A stretch of DNA of 64,000 nucleotides from assembly GCF_002723975.1 (NCBI RefSeq), contig NZ_BEWO01000003.1:124001-188000 (forward strand). The letters are read 5' to 3'. Under the pieces are notes generated by a model. It did no database searches. It was not told the DNA's origin and saw only the letters and a program-made list of their open reading frames with translations. The translations under genes and the position numbers were made by a program. The stretch comes from Gluconobacter japonicus. Its GTDB lineage: Bacteria > Pseudomonadota > Alphaproteobacteria > Acetobacterales > Acetobacteraceae. Positions 8,912 through 17,527 of the stretch are shown here, one piece after another (position 1 is the first letter of the stretch; each line of letters starts with the position of its first letter).

Positions 8912-10162
8912 ATGCCAAAGAGTCCGTTCCTTCTCGAAGCCCAGGCACGCGGCCTGATCTTCCAGTGCACCGACCTCGATGCCCTCGATGCCGCCATGCA
9001 GGCTGGACCGATCACCGCTTATGTGGGCTTCGATCCAACGGCTGACTCCCTGCATGTCGGAAATGCCATGTCCATCATGGCGCTGCGCCTGCTCCAGAAG
9101 CATGGTCATCGCCCGATCGCTCTCATGGGTGGCGGTACGGCCAAGATCGGTGATCCGTCCTTCCGTGACGAGGCCCGTTCTCTCATGACGAACGAGACCA
9201 TCGCGCACAACATCGCCGGGATCGAACAGTCCCTGCGCCAGTTCATCACCTTCAACGATGAAGACCCATCCAGCGGTGCAATTCTCGCGAACAATGCGGA
9301 ATGGCTGGACAAGCTCTCCTACATCAACCTGCTGCAGGATGTTGGGGTTCATTTCTCCATCAGCCGCATGCTGTCTTTCGAGAGCGTGAAGCAGCGTCTG
9401 GACCGTGAGCAGGGCCTGACATTCCTGGAGTTCAACTACTCCATCCTGCAATCCTACGATTTCCGTGAACTGAACCGCCGCCATGGTGCCGTGCTTCAGA
9501 TGGGCGGATCGGACCAGTGGGGCAACATTGTCGCCGGTATCGACCTGACGCGCCGCACGGATGGCAAGCAGGTATTCGGTCTCACCACACCTCTGGTCAC
9601 TACGTCGTCCGGCGTGAAGATGGGCAAATCCGCGCAGGGAGCCACATGGGTCCGGGCCGAGAAGCGCTCCGTCTTCGAATACTGGCAGTTCTGGCGCAAC
9701 ACGGAAGACGCCGATGTCGGCCGTTTCCTCAAGCTCTTCACGGATCTGTCCGTTGAGGAATGTGAGCGTCTGGGTGCGCTTGAAGGCGCAGACATCAACG
9801 AAGCCAAGAAAATCCTCGCTACGGAAGCGACCGCCATCTGCCATGGCCGCATCGCTGCGGAAGAGGCTGCCGAGACGGCGCGCAAGGTCTTCGAACAGGG
9901 CTCCGCAACGGCTGCCCTGCCGGAAGTCGATCTTCCCGCCAATATGCTGGCAGAGGGCCTTCCGGCCTTCCGGGTGTTTCAGGAAGCCGGCTTGGCCGCC
10001 AGCGGTGGCGAGGCCCGTCGTCTGATCCGTGGCGGTGGCGGACGTGTGAATGACGCTGTCATTTCAGACGAAAATCAGGTCTTCACGCTCGATGACCTGC
10101 GTGAAGGCACGCTGAAGGTATCTTCCGGCAAAAAGAAGCATATTCTCATCCGTCCTGTCTGA
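8912..10162 (+). CDS. tyrS: Tyrosine--tRNA ligase
   Basis: A 416-residue class I aminoacyl-tRNA synthetase of the bacterial TyrRS type, which charges tRNA-Tyr with tyrosine in the cytoplasm. Visible landmarks are YVGFDPTADSLHVGN (the HIGH-equivalent signature), the tyrosine-pocket region QMGGSDQWGNI, the KMSKS-equivalent KMGKS, and a C-terminal S4 RNA-binding domain containing EARRLIRGGGGRVND. The ATG at 8912 gives the usual N-terminus; the frame extends a further 7 codons upstream to an ATG at 8891 without support. It appears to be a single housekeeping gene. Confidence 0.97.
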   Translation: MPKSPFLLEAQARGLIFQCTDLDALDAAMQAGPITAYVGFDPTADSLHVGNAMSIMALRLLQKHGHRPIALMGGGTAKIGDPSFRDEARSLMTNETIAHNIAGIEQSLRQFITFNDEDPSSGAILANNAEWLDKLSYINLLQDVGVHFSISRMLSFESVKQRLDREQGLTFLEFNYSILQSYDFRELNRRHGAVLQMGGSDQWGNIVAGIDLTRRTDGKQVFGLTTPLVTTSSGVKMGKSAQGATWVRAEKRSVFEYWQFWRNTEDADVGRFLKLFTDLSVEECERLGALEGADINEAKKILATEATAICHGRIAAEEAAETARKVFEQGSATAALPEVDLPANMLAEGLPAFRVFQEAGLAASGGEARRLIRGGGGRVNDAVISDENQVFTLDDLREGTLKVSSGKKKHILIRPV

Positions 10163-10187
10163 AGCTGACAGATGTCATGAGGAGTTC

Positions 10188-10802
10188 ATGACCACCTTCA
10201 CTGTTCCGGATCATGGCGCATGTCATACTCTTTCTGGAACAATGGAGTCTCTGGTCATGACACGTCAGAAGAACTGGAAAGCCCTTTTCACCGATGCCGC
10301 CGGTCTGGCTTTCGCGGCGATCTGGGCCACGCGCGGCGCCACTGCCGCCCATCTTCCAAAACCCGTCATGGTAGCGTCGCTTGCCGTTATCAGCCTGATG
10401 CTTCTGGCGGGATTTGCCTATCGTGACCTGATCCAGTGCAGACCGGAAGGTGTGCGGGATGCCGCCCTTCTGAGGCGGGTCAAGATCATGCGCATCGTCG
10501 CGATTACGGTCATGATTACGGCTGTCCGCTCTGCCCATCACGCCGAACTGCTCTACCCGCTCCTCGGCTGCATCATTGGCCTGTCCTACATTCCGATGGG
10601 CCGGGCCATGCAGGAGCCGGTCCATATCATCGTAGGCGGTGTGATCGTCGGCATCTCCGCTCTTTCTTTCCTGCTGCCAGAACCGCTACATCTTGAAGTC
10701 GCAGGGTTCGGAACCGCGCTGGCAATCTGGGTCGGGTCTGTCCTGCGCCTGCGCAATTCCGGAACCTTTTCCGTCCCGCCAAGGAACGCTCTGCCCTCAT
10801 GA
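10188..10802 (+). CDS. Membrane protein paired with a DesK/DesR-type two-component system
   Basis: Up to 204 residues with about five or six hydrophobic segments after a short basic N-terminus (MTRQKNWKALF). I do not recognise the family. Its TGA overlaps the ATG of the following histidine kinase (ATGA), so it is almost certainly co-translated with it. That makes a role as accessory sensor or as target of the system plausible, which is inference. The start is uncertain: GAGGAG sits only 3 bases before the ATG at 10188, while GGAG lies about 8 bases before an in-frame ATG at 10257. Confidence 0.7.
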   Translation: MTTFTVPDHGACHTLSGTMESLVMTRQKNWKALFTDAAGLAFAAIWATRGATAAHLPKPVMVASLAVISLMLLAGFAYRDLIQCRPEGVRDAALLRRVKIMRIVAITVMITAVRSAHHAELLYPLLGCIIGLSYIPMGRAMQEPVHIIVGGVIVGISALSFLLPEPLHLEVAGFGTALAIWVGSVLRLRNSGTFSVPPRNALPS

Positions 10803-11923
10803 TGGCACCAGAGACCTTCATTCCTCTTCCCGGCAACAAGGAAGACAACTGGCCGAGATTCAATCGGTATCGGGTCTCTTATCTCGTCTATTTGCTGATT
10901 TATCCCATTCCCTGGCTGATCCACGGATCAGCCACCATTCCGGCCGTCCTGTTCTCTATCGGCGCCCTCGCCGTCTTTCTGCTGCTCTACTTCGCCCCCT
11001 ACAGGGACGACCGCTACTACGGCCTCCCCGAAATTGTTCTGACGGCACTCCTGGGCTTTGCCACGTCCTGGACAGAGGCGGACTGGCTGGTCTTCAACAT
11101 CTATGCCACGGCCATGTGCGCCTGCTTCCAGCGCCCTCGTCAGGCTATCCTGACGATCCTTGGTCTTCAGGCCGCACTTTTCGGGTTTGTCTGGTTACAG
11201 AACAAATCCATGCTTCACGCAGCCTTTGGCGCTTTTTTCAGCATCATCACCTATATCGGCACATGGATGCAGTGGAAGCTTGGCATGCAGAACCTTCAGC
11301 TCCGCAAGGCCCAGCACGAAATCCGCACACTGGCCGCTACAGCCGAGCGCGAACGCATTGCGCGGGATATGCACGACCTTCTGGGACATTCCCTGACTGT
11401 CATTTCCGTCAAGGCCGAGTTGGCCAACCGCCTGTTTGAAACACAGCCCGACCGTGCCAGACGGGAACTTCAGGATATTACGCAGATTGCCCGAACATCT
11501 CTCAAGGATGTTCGGGATGCCGTCACCGGAATGAATGGCGCCTCCCTCCAGCATGAACTCGAGCATGCCCGCAAAGCCCTCGAAGCTGCGTCCATCACCC
11601 TGACCGTCCATCATGACAACCATCTGGCAGACCACCCGCAAAGCAGCGTTCTCGCCATGGCACTGCGTGAAGCCGTGACGAATGTGATCCGCCATTCGGG
11701 CGCCCGACACTGCATCATCAGTTTTGATTGCGATACCGCTGGCCAGCCCTGTGCCATCCGAATTGAAGATGATGGTGCGCAGCAGTCTGGCAGAGCTCCG
11801 TCCCCCCCGCAGGAAGGCAATGGCCTTCGCGGCATGAGAACGCGCCTTGCCGCTGCGGGCGGCTCCCTCATGCTCAACCACACGCCCCGCGGCCTTCGAC
11901 TGACAGCGAGTATCACCCCATGA
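10799..11923 (+). CDS. DesK/NarX-type sensor histidine kinase
   Basis: A 374-residue sensor kinase with about six membrane segments in residues 20-155 and a short coiled linker. The HisKA_3 dimerisation motif is ERIARDMHDLLGHSLTVI, with the phospho-accepting His near residue 197. The ATPase domain shows ALREAVTNVIRHSG (N box) and GNGLRGMRTRLAAAGG (G box). There is no separate periplasmic sensor domain, so the signal is probably sensed in the membrane, as for DesK, where lipid fluidity is the cue. It overlaps both neighbours by 4 bases. The actual stimulus is unknown. Confidence 0.9.
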   Translation: MMAPETFIPLPGNKEDNWPRFNRYRVSYLVYLLIYPIPWLIHGSATIPAVLFSIGALAVFLLLYFAPYRDDRYYGLPEIVLTALLGFATSWTEADWLVFNIYATAMCACFQRPRQAILTILGLQAALFGFVWLQNKSMLHAAFGAFFSIITYIGTWMQWKLGMQNLQLRKAQHEIRTLAATAERERIARDMHDLLGHSLTVISVKAELANRLFETQPDRARRELQDITQIARTSLKDVRDAVTGMNGASLQHELEHARKALEAASITLTVHHDNHLADHPQSSVLAMALREAVTNVIRHSGARHCIISFDCDTAGQPCAIRIEDDGAQQSGRAPSPPQEGNGLRGMRTRLAAAGGSLMLNHTPRGLRLTASITP

Positions 11924-12525
11924 TCCGTCTTATTCTGGCTGAAGATCAGGCCATGCTTCTGGATGCGTTCGAAGCTCTTCTTGGCCTGGAAGAAGACATG
12001 CAGATCGTCGGGCGGGCCGCAGACGGGCAACAGGCCCTGCAACTGGCCCAAACCCTGCGCCCGGACGTCATCATCACAGATATCGAAATGCCGCACATGA
12101 CCGGCATTGAACTGGCCGAGCAGATCCGTGAACAGGGGCTTCCCAGTCGCGTCATGATCGTGACGACCTTTGGTCGGGCGGGTTATCTGCGCCGCGCCCT
12201 TCAGGCCGGCGTGCGCGGCTACATGCTGAAAGACGCTCCAATCACACAACTGGCGGACGCTATCCGCAAAGTTGCCGCAGGAGGCCGGGCCATTGCGTCC
12301 GATCTGGCAGAAGCCGTCTGGGATGCGCTGCCCGATCCGCTCTCAGACCGGGAACGGTCCATGCTGCGTCTGGCTGAGGCCGGGCGGACCAACAAGGACA
12401 TTGCCGAAGAACTGTCCCTCTCAGCGGGGACCGTCCGCAATTACTTCTCGGAAATTGTGCAAAAGCTGGATGCCCGAAACAGGATCGAAGCCGGACGCAT
12501 CGCAAGGCAGAACGGCTGGCTCTGA
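11920..12525 (+). CDS. NarL/FixJ-family response regulator
   Basis: A 201-residue DNA-binding response regulator. The receiver domain has the acidic pair in LAEDQ, the phospho-acceptor Asp near residue 54 (IITDIEMPHMTG), and the conserved Lys in YMLKDAP. The C-terminal LuxR-type helix-turn-helix includes LSDRERSMLRLAEAGRTNKD and SAGTVRNYFS. It is the cognate partner of the kinase that overlaps it. Similarity in layout to DesR is clear, but its target genes are not visible here; autoregulation of the three-gene unit is possible. Confidence 0.93.
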   Translation: MIRLILAEDQAMLLDAFEALLGLEEDMQIVGRAADGQQALQLAQTLRPDVIITDIEMPHMTGIELAEQIREQGLPSRVMIVTTFGRAGYLRRALQAGVRGYMLKDAPITQLADAIRKVAAGGRAIASDLAEAVWDALPDPLSDRERSMLRLAEAGRTNKDIAEELSLSAGTVRNYFSEIVQKLDARNRIEAGRIARQNGWL

Positions 12526-12545
12526 CGCCAGCCGTATCTCTTTTC
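12512..12545 (+). terminator. Terminator overlapping the response-regulator stop
   Basis: ACGGCTGGC and GCCAGCCGT form a perfect 9-base stem with loop TCTGAC that contains the TGA stop codon. ATCTCTTTT follows. It probably ends the two-component unit against the convergent lactonase gene, only 18 bases away. Confidence 0.65.
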
Positions 12546-13770
12546 AGGACGGCGCAAACCCCTGTACGCCAACCTGAAGCACAAATAATGATCCCGCCGC
12601 ACACATGAAGAGATGATCGCGCTTCGGGCCTCCAAAAGTCAGGTTCGAACAGCCCTGCGGCAACCGGATGCGCCCGATCAGCTTACCAGCCGGATTGAAA
12701 ACAAACACCCCGCACAGGCCAAGCGGACCGGACGCGCCGCACCACAGATTCCCGAACACATCCACACGGATACCATCCGGGTTCAACTGTGCGCCATTGA
12801 GTTTCATATCCGCAAAAATGCGTCCGTTGGACAGGCCGTCACCCTTCACGTCATAGACGTGGATCGCCTGATCTCCCCCAACCTTCTGCCCTGGTCCTTT
12901 GGGCGTCGAGACAATGTAGAGCTTTTTGTAATCCGGGGAAAAACACAGACCATTCGGGTCCAGCAGGTCTTTTTCCTGCAAGACCGCCTGAAGCGTCCCA
13001 TCGGGCGCAATGCGAAAGACATGATCACTCTGGCGTTTCGTTCCGCCAATTTCGCCTGTCAGTTCACGGCCAATGTTCCAGCGGATTTTACCGTCCGGAT
13101 TGGTCGGTCCACCGGGTTCATCCGCATGTCCCTCTGTGATGTTCGTTCCGTATCCGGGATCGGTAAACCACAGACTTCCATCAGGATGTGGCACAATATC
13201 GTTGGGGGAGTTCAGCCCCTTCCCCTCGAACTTGTCAGCAAGAACCTTAACGCTCCCGTCATGTTCCCACCGCACCACGCGCCGGAAAAAATCCTCGCAG
13301 ACAACAAGCCGACCGTCGAAATCAAAGCAGTTGCCATTGGCCGCATAGCCATCAGGCCGAAAATCCGTGATCTCTCCCGTTTCCCAGATATAGCGCAGCG
13401 CACGGGAGCGAATAACGTCGCTCAGAACCAGAAAGCGCCCTTCGCTGCTCCATGCGGGGCCTTCCAGCCAACCGCCCTGATCCCACACGCGGCGGATTGG
13501 CGCAGCAAAATACGTCAGATCACGGAAAGACGGATCAATCGCGATAACGTCCGGGTCCGGCAGGTAACTTGGCCCCGCTTTTGGCCCCCAGGCGCGTGGG
13601 GGCTGACTGATAACACTCGGTGGTTCGACCGTCCCCGGTATGGTGGCGGCCCTGGCTTTGATCGCCCCCAGACAGGCTAATCCGGCAGCACCGGACAGAA
13701 CCTGCCGACGAGCCATAGAAAGAGCAGGCAGTCTTTTATCTTCAGTCTGAACCTTCGTTCCTTCAGACAT
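12544..13770 (-). CDS. SMP-30/gluconolactonase-like hydrolase, exported
   Basis: A 408-residue six-bladed propeller enzyme of the SMP-30/gluconolactonase/LRE family, which hydrolyses sugar lactones with a bound divalent metal. The family motifs are visible in order: GGWLEGPAWSSEGRFLVL with the metal-ligand Glu, NSPNDIVPHPDGSLWFTDPG, DPNGLCFSPDYKKLYI and NPDGIRVDVFGNLWCG. The N-terminus MARRQVLSGAAGLACLG looks like a twin-arginine signal, so the enzyme is probably periplasmic, where quinoprotein dehydrogenases release aldonolactones. Hydrolysing gluconolactone would fit a Gluconobacter, but the substrate is inferred. An upstream stretch before the Tat motif (about 20 residues) may be real or may mean the start lies further in. 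Confidence 0.85.
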   Translation of the reverse strand: MSEGTKVQTEDKRLPALSMARRQVLSGAAGLACLGAIKARAATIPGTVEPPSVISQPPRAWGPKAGPSYLPDPDVIAIDPSFRDLTYFAAPIRRVWDQGGWLEGPAWSSEGRFLVLSDVIRSRALRYIWETGEITDFRPDGYAANGNCFDFDGRLVVCEDFFRRVVRWEHDGSVKVLADKFEGKGLNSPNDIVPHPDGSLWFTDPGYGTNITEGHADEPGGPTNPDGKIRWNIGRELTGEIGGTKRQSDHVFRIAPDGTLQAVLQEKDLLDPNGLCFSPDYKKLYIVSTPKGPGQKVGGDQAIHVYDVKGDGLSNGRIFADMKLNGAQLNPDGIRVDVFGNLWCGASGPLGLCGVFVFNPAGKLIGRIRLPQGCSNLTFGGPKRDHLFMCAAGSLFVLQVGVQGFAPS

Positions 13771-13888
13771 CGTTCCTAACTCCAGAGAGAACGCCTCTAT
13801 TCTGATGCTTTTTCTAAAGAGCGGAAATCAACATTTCGAAAGAACCGAGAAATACCAAAGACTTTTACAAAACAGTGGATGTCGTTTC

Positions 13889-15007
13889 CTACTGCCCTTC
13901 AATTTCGATCAACCGCACAACCCGTTCCATGATCCGCTTTTCACTATAGGATGCGACGGCACGCTGGCGCCCGCGTTCCCCCATCAGGCGAGCCATTGGC
14001 AGATCCTGCGTCAGAGACCTCAGAGCCCGAGCGAGTGGCGCAGACAGACCCGGCGGCACCAGATACCCGGTTTGCCCGTCCACGACCTGCTCCCGCGGGC
14101 CACGTACATCCGTCGCAACAACTGGGAGTTCCGTCAGCATCGCCTCGATGACGGACATGGGCAGGCCTTCGAAATGGCTCGGCAACGCGAACACATCCGC
14201 CGCAGCCAGAAGGTCCGGAACGTCTTCCCGATACCCCAGCATCCGCAAACGGTGTCCCAGGTGCTCTCGGGCTCTTTCAAAAGCCGGGCCTAAATCGTCC
14301 CCATGATCGGACGGAAGGCGCTCACCCACGACCCACAACTCAGCTCCCGGCACATCTTCCATGGCCCGGAGCAGTTCCGGGTGGCCTTTATGACGCACCA
14401 GTCGGGACACTACGATCACGACAGGCCGATCTTCCGGGACACCCAGTTCCTTGCGGATGCGCGCGCGAACCAACGGATCAGCGTGATAGCGCTGCGGGTC
14501 ACGCCCGTTACCAATTGCAAGAGGATGACTGTTCAGATGCAGGCGCCGCGCATCCCGCGCCTCTTCCACAGAGACAGTCATGTAAAGCGTGGTAATGCGC
14601 CCCGCCGCCCATTCCAGAACAATAGACAGCAGACGCCGTGACAATGACCCTGGCTGATTGAACAGAAAGCCATGGCAGGTATAGGCAATAATCGGAACGC
14701 CACAGATCCGTGCGGCAAACCGGGCCAAAATCCCGCTGATTGGCATATGTCCATGCACGACATCGGGCTTTTCCCGCCGGATCAGCCGGACAAGCGCTAT
14801 AAACGCCCGAAGCTGCGCCACTGGGGACAGGGACCGGGCCATCGGAACCGCGTGAACAACGAACCTATCAGCGCGCACCGGAGCCAGATGAGGCCCCTCT
14901 GCACACGCCCCCTGAACGTCATGTCCGGCGTCGCGCAGGGCTTTCATCAACGGAAACAGGAACTGCCGCAGGGAGAAATCAACATTCGTGATTTCGAGGA
15001 TTTTCAC
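13889..15007 (-). CDS. Glycosyltransferase family 4 protein
   Basis: A 372-residue GT-B fold glycosyltransferase. The N-terminal domain opens with MKILEITNVDFSLRQFLFP and has the acceptor-side HGHMPISGILA motif. The nucleotide-sugar domain shows VVSRLVRHKGHPELLRAM and the E-x7-E motif in HFEGLPMSVIEAM. Such enzymes add sugars to lipid-linked or surface polysaccharides at the inner membrane. It is the last gene of a minus-strand run with the heparinase-like gene 10 bases upstream and rpe before that. The sugar and acceptor are unknown. Confidence 0.88.
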   Translation of the reverse strand: MKILEITNVDFSLRQFLFPLMKALRDAGHDVQGACAEGPHLAPVRADRFVVHAVPMARSLSPVAQLRAFIALVRLIRREKPDVVHGHMPISGILARFAARICGVPIIAYTCHGFLFNQPGSLSRRLLSIVLEWAAGRITTLYMTVSVEEARDARRLHLNSHPLAIGNGRDPQRYHADPLVRARIRKELGVPEDRPVVIVVSRLVRHKGHPELLRAMEDVPGAELWVVGERLPSDHGDDLGPAFERAREHLGHRLRMLGYREDVPDLLAAADVFALPSHFEGLPMSVIEAMLTELPVVATDVRGPREQVVDGQTGYLVPPGLSAPLARALRSLTQDLPMARLMGERGRQRAVASYSEKRIMERVVRLIEIEGQ

Positions 15008-15017
15008 AAAGCGACCT

Positions 15018-16703
15018 TTATTCCGGAATGCGTTCCAGCAACCATGTCACTGTCTGCGATACGGTCTGTAGCGGTTTGGTGGGCGGGGTTTCGGGTTTGG
15101 GCGCATCCGACTTCACGTCTTCCTGCTTCTCTGACCCGTGCGTCTCGGATTTTTCTACAACCGGAACCACCTTCCGAAGCGAGGCAATCACAATCTGCTT
15201 CGTCGCTTCACGTCGGCCACGCGCCAGATAGACGTCATCTTCCAGCAGCAGCATTCCGCCCTTCTGACGGAAGCGCCAGATCATGCCACCAACCTGAAGA
15301 ATAATGTCCTCATCATCCCGCGTGACACGCACATCCGGATGAATGTGAAAGCGCAGGGCAAAAGGCGTTTCCCGTTCGCCTTCGAGCACCTCCTGTCCGC
15401 GCAGGTCCTCGCCATCTGCTCCCAGATATAGACGCCGCGTCCATTTTACGCCCAGCGGGGGATGATATCCATCATGGGACAGATCCAGCCAGTGCGCCTC
15501 GCCGCTGGTCTGATGTTCGCAGGTAACATGCGCCGGGCGACGGGTCACATGCCCGTTCGGACCGAAATCTGAAGAGGACAGACCATCCGCGACCAGCACC
15601 GTATGAGAGGCACTGGCCCTCAAAGCCTGCTCCCATGCGCCTGTCTGTGCGCTGCCACAGTTAACGAACAGACGATGACGCTGGTTCGAGAACTCGAAAG
15701 ACAATGTCCCTGCATGCGCTGTGCGATCATATCCGGCAGGGGCTGGTGCACCGTTATCAACAATCAGAAGAGATTTCCCCAACGCCAGCCGGGTGAATTT
15801 CCCCTGCGGCATAGCGGGAGCAATCAGCTTCTGCCGCGATCCCTGCGCCAGAACATCTTCCACCGCCGCGCTGTAGCGCTCGCCAGAACCATTAAAAACG
15901 GCCAGGCCACCATCCCCATGACGCATGGCCCGCAAAACCGGACAGACCCGATCCAGCGCCATATCGAGAACTGGAGGCACGCTGGAATGGGCCGTACGAA
16001 ACATGACGGACATTTCCGCCAGTTCGCGGGCTGTCTGGTACTGCGCTTCCGGTGAACGCTCGATCACGGCTCCATCCGGCAGGATTAGACGCTCGATTTC
16101 GGACGGCAGATACCGCAGAAACCGCGTCATGAAGCCGGAATGATCCGGCATGGCCAGCGCTGCCGCCAAAAGGCCACGCAGAGCCGTCAGAGCCCGCCAG
16201 CCCTGAGGTTCCAGCGGCAGAAGGGCTGCGATGGTCCGCCCTTCCACCAGCATTCGTTCCATAAGCTTCTGCTGAAGTTTCCGATCCGCAGAAGCAAGAC
16301 AGAACTCATGATTGGCAAGCCAGGACGACAGACGTGCCCCGGTCACACACGCGTCTTTTACCAGTGGATCGGTCGGCGCATGAGACAGCCAGTCGGCAAC
16401 CAGCGCACGCGCTGTTAAACGGGCATCGTCACTGCCAAGGGCACGAAGATCACGCAGCCACGAAAAACTGTGCAGCCACTGTTTTGCAGGCTCCGGCCAA
16501 GGGCCGCGTTCCCACTTGCCACGGGGCAGATCGTAGTCCTGACGATCAAACCGGAAACGACCCGCGACAAGGCGAGCGCCCTGCTCGGCATCCCCTTTCC
16601 ACGGGTCACGATAAACATATACCGGCCCCTCAAGAGCGGCCCCACCAACAGGCAAACGTGCGAATGAAAGCTTTGCGTCCTTGATCCAGCGACTAATGGG
16701 CAT
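15018..16703 (-). CDS. Heparinase II/III-family protein
   Basis: A 561-residue protein of the heparinase II/III-like family seen in many alphaproteobacteria next to rpe. It has a helical N-terminal half (for example KWERGPWPEPAKQWLHSFSW) and a C-terminal beta-rich half with FVNCGSAQTGAWEQALRAS, ASHTVLVADG and FALRFHIHPDVRV. Members cleave or bind uronic-acid polysaccharides. There is no signal peptide, so the protein appears cytoplasmic. The last 45 residues are a low-complexity Lys/Glu/Pro tail. Its start codon overlaps the rpe stop (TGATG), indicating coupling. A role in glycan turnover or remodelling with the next gene, a glycosyltransferase, is inference. Confidence 0.85.
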   Translation of the reverse strand: MPISRWIKDAKLSFARLPVGGAALEGPVYVYRDPWKGDAEQGARLVAGRFRFDRQDYDLPRGKWERGPWPEPAKQWLHSFSWLRDLRALGSDDARLTARALVADWLSHAPTDPLVKDACVTGARLSSWLANHEFCLASADRKLQQKLMERMLVEGRTIAALLPLEPQGWRALTALRGLLAAALAMPDHSGFMTRFLRYLPSEIERLILPDGAVIERSPEAQYQTARELAEMSVMFRTAHSSVPPVLDMALDRVCPVLRAMRHGDGGLAVFNGSGERYSAAVEDVLAQGSRQKLIAPAMPQGKFTRLALGKSLLIVDNGAPAPAGYDRTAHAGTLSFEFSNQRHRLFVNCGSAQTGAWEQALRASASHTVLVADGLSSSDFGPNGHVTRRPAHVTCEHQTSGEAHWLDLSHDGYHPPLGVKWTRRLYLGADGEDLRGQEVLEGERETPFALRFHIHPDVRVTRDDEDIILQVGGMIWRFRQKGGMLLLEDDVYLARGRREATKQIVIASLRKVVPVVEKSETHGSEKQEDVKSDAPKPETPPTKPLQTVSQTVTWLLERIPE

Positions 16704-17377
16704 CAGGCGCTGTCTTCCTTGAATGGACCTTCAAGCGCGTGAATGGCGGCATCGCGATCCGCTTTTCCGAAGATCGCAGACCCTGCGACCAGCATCGTCG
16801 CTCCGGCTTCCACCACCCGCGGCGCGGTCGTCGGGTCAATTCCGCCATCAACAGCCAGAACGATATCCCGCCCACTGTCTTCAATCATGCGGGACAGTGT
16901 GCGGATTTTTGGAAGCTGGCTTTCAAGGAAGCTCTGACCGCCAAACCCCGGGTTCACGGTCATGACCAGAATGATGTCCACCAGATCAAGAACCTGAGAC
17001 AGCGCTTCCGGCGGCGTTGCCGGGCAGATCGCGATTCCCGGGCGGCATCCCAGAGCCCGAATGGTCTGGAGCGTCCGATGCACATGGGGAGCATTTTCCA
17101 CATGAACCGTGATGTGATCCGCACCGGCCTTTGCCGTGGCTTCCAGATACGGGTCCACCGGATCAATCATCAGATGCACGTCGAACTTCGCGTCCGTGTG
17201 CTTTCGCAACGCAGCGATAACCGGCGGGCCGAAGGAGATGTTCGGCACGAAATGACCGTCCATCACATCCAGATGCAACCAGGGCGCACGGGAGATGGAT
17301 GCAATCTCATCTCCGAGACGGGCGAAGTCGGCAGCCAGCAGGCTGGGGGCGACAATGATCGGGGATCGTTCTGTCAT
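16703..17377 (-). CDS. rpe: Ribulose-phosphate 3-epimerase
   Basis: A 224-residue TIM-barrel enzyme that interconverts ribulose 5-phosphate and xylulose 5-phosphate. This is a central step for acetic acid bacteria, which rely on the pentose phosphate pathway. Signatures include APSLLAADFARLGDE, HLDVMDGHFVPNISFGPP, DVHLMIDPVDPY, VMTVNPGFGGQSF and VDGGIDPTTAP, which contain the metal-binding His/Asp pairs and the phosphate loop. Length is normal. It heads the rpe - heparinase-like - glycosyltransferase run and is divergent from the AGE isomerase across a 150-base gap. Confidence 0.97.
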   Translation of the reverse strand: MTERSPIIVAPSLLAADFARLGDEIASISRAPWLHLDVMDGHFVPNISFGPPVIAALRKHTDAKFDVHLMIDPVDPYLEATAKAGADHITVHVENAPHVHRTLQTIRALGCRPGIAICPATPPEALSQVLDLVDIILVMTVNPGFGGQSFLESQLPKIRTLSRMIEDSGRDIVLAVDGGIDPTTAPRVVEAGATMLVAGSAIFGKADRDAAIHALEGPFKEDSA

Positions 17378-17527
17378 GATCTATGTATCGGCAAAGCAAA
17401 CTCCAGACGCAAGACAGTTCCGTACGTGCCCGCGTGTTCGTGAGCGACAGTCGCTCCGGAACCCGGCGGCAGCTGATGCGTCCTCACTGACACTGTCTGA
17501 TGATTACAAGCGCAGTGTGGAGTTTTT

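Noticed and set aside
12613-13680. A 355-codon plus-strand frame opposite the lactonase gene.
   Set aside because: The minus strand carries the full set of SMP-30 motifs; the plus frame is a by-product of high-GC codon use.
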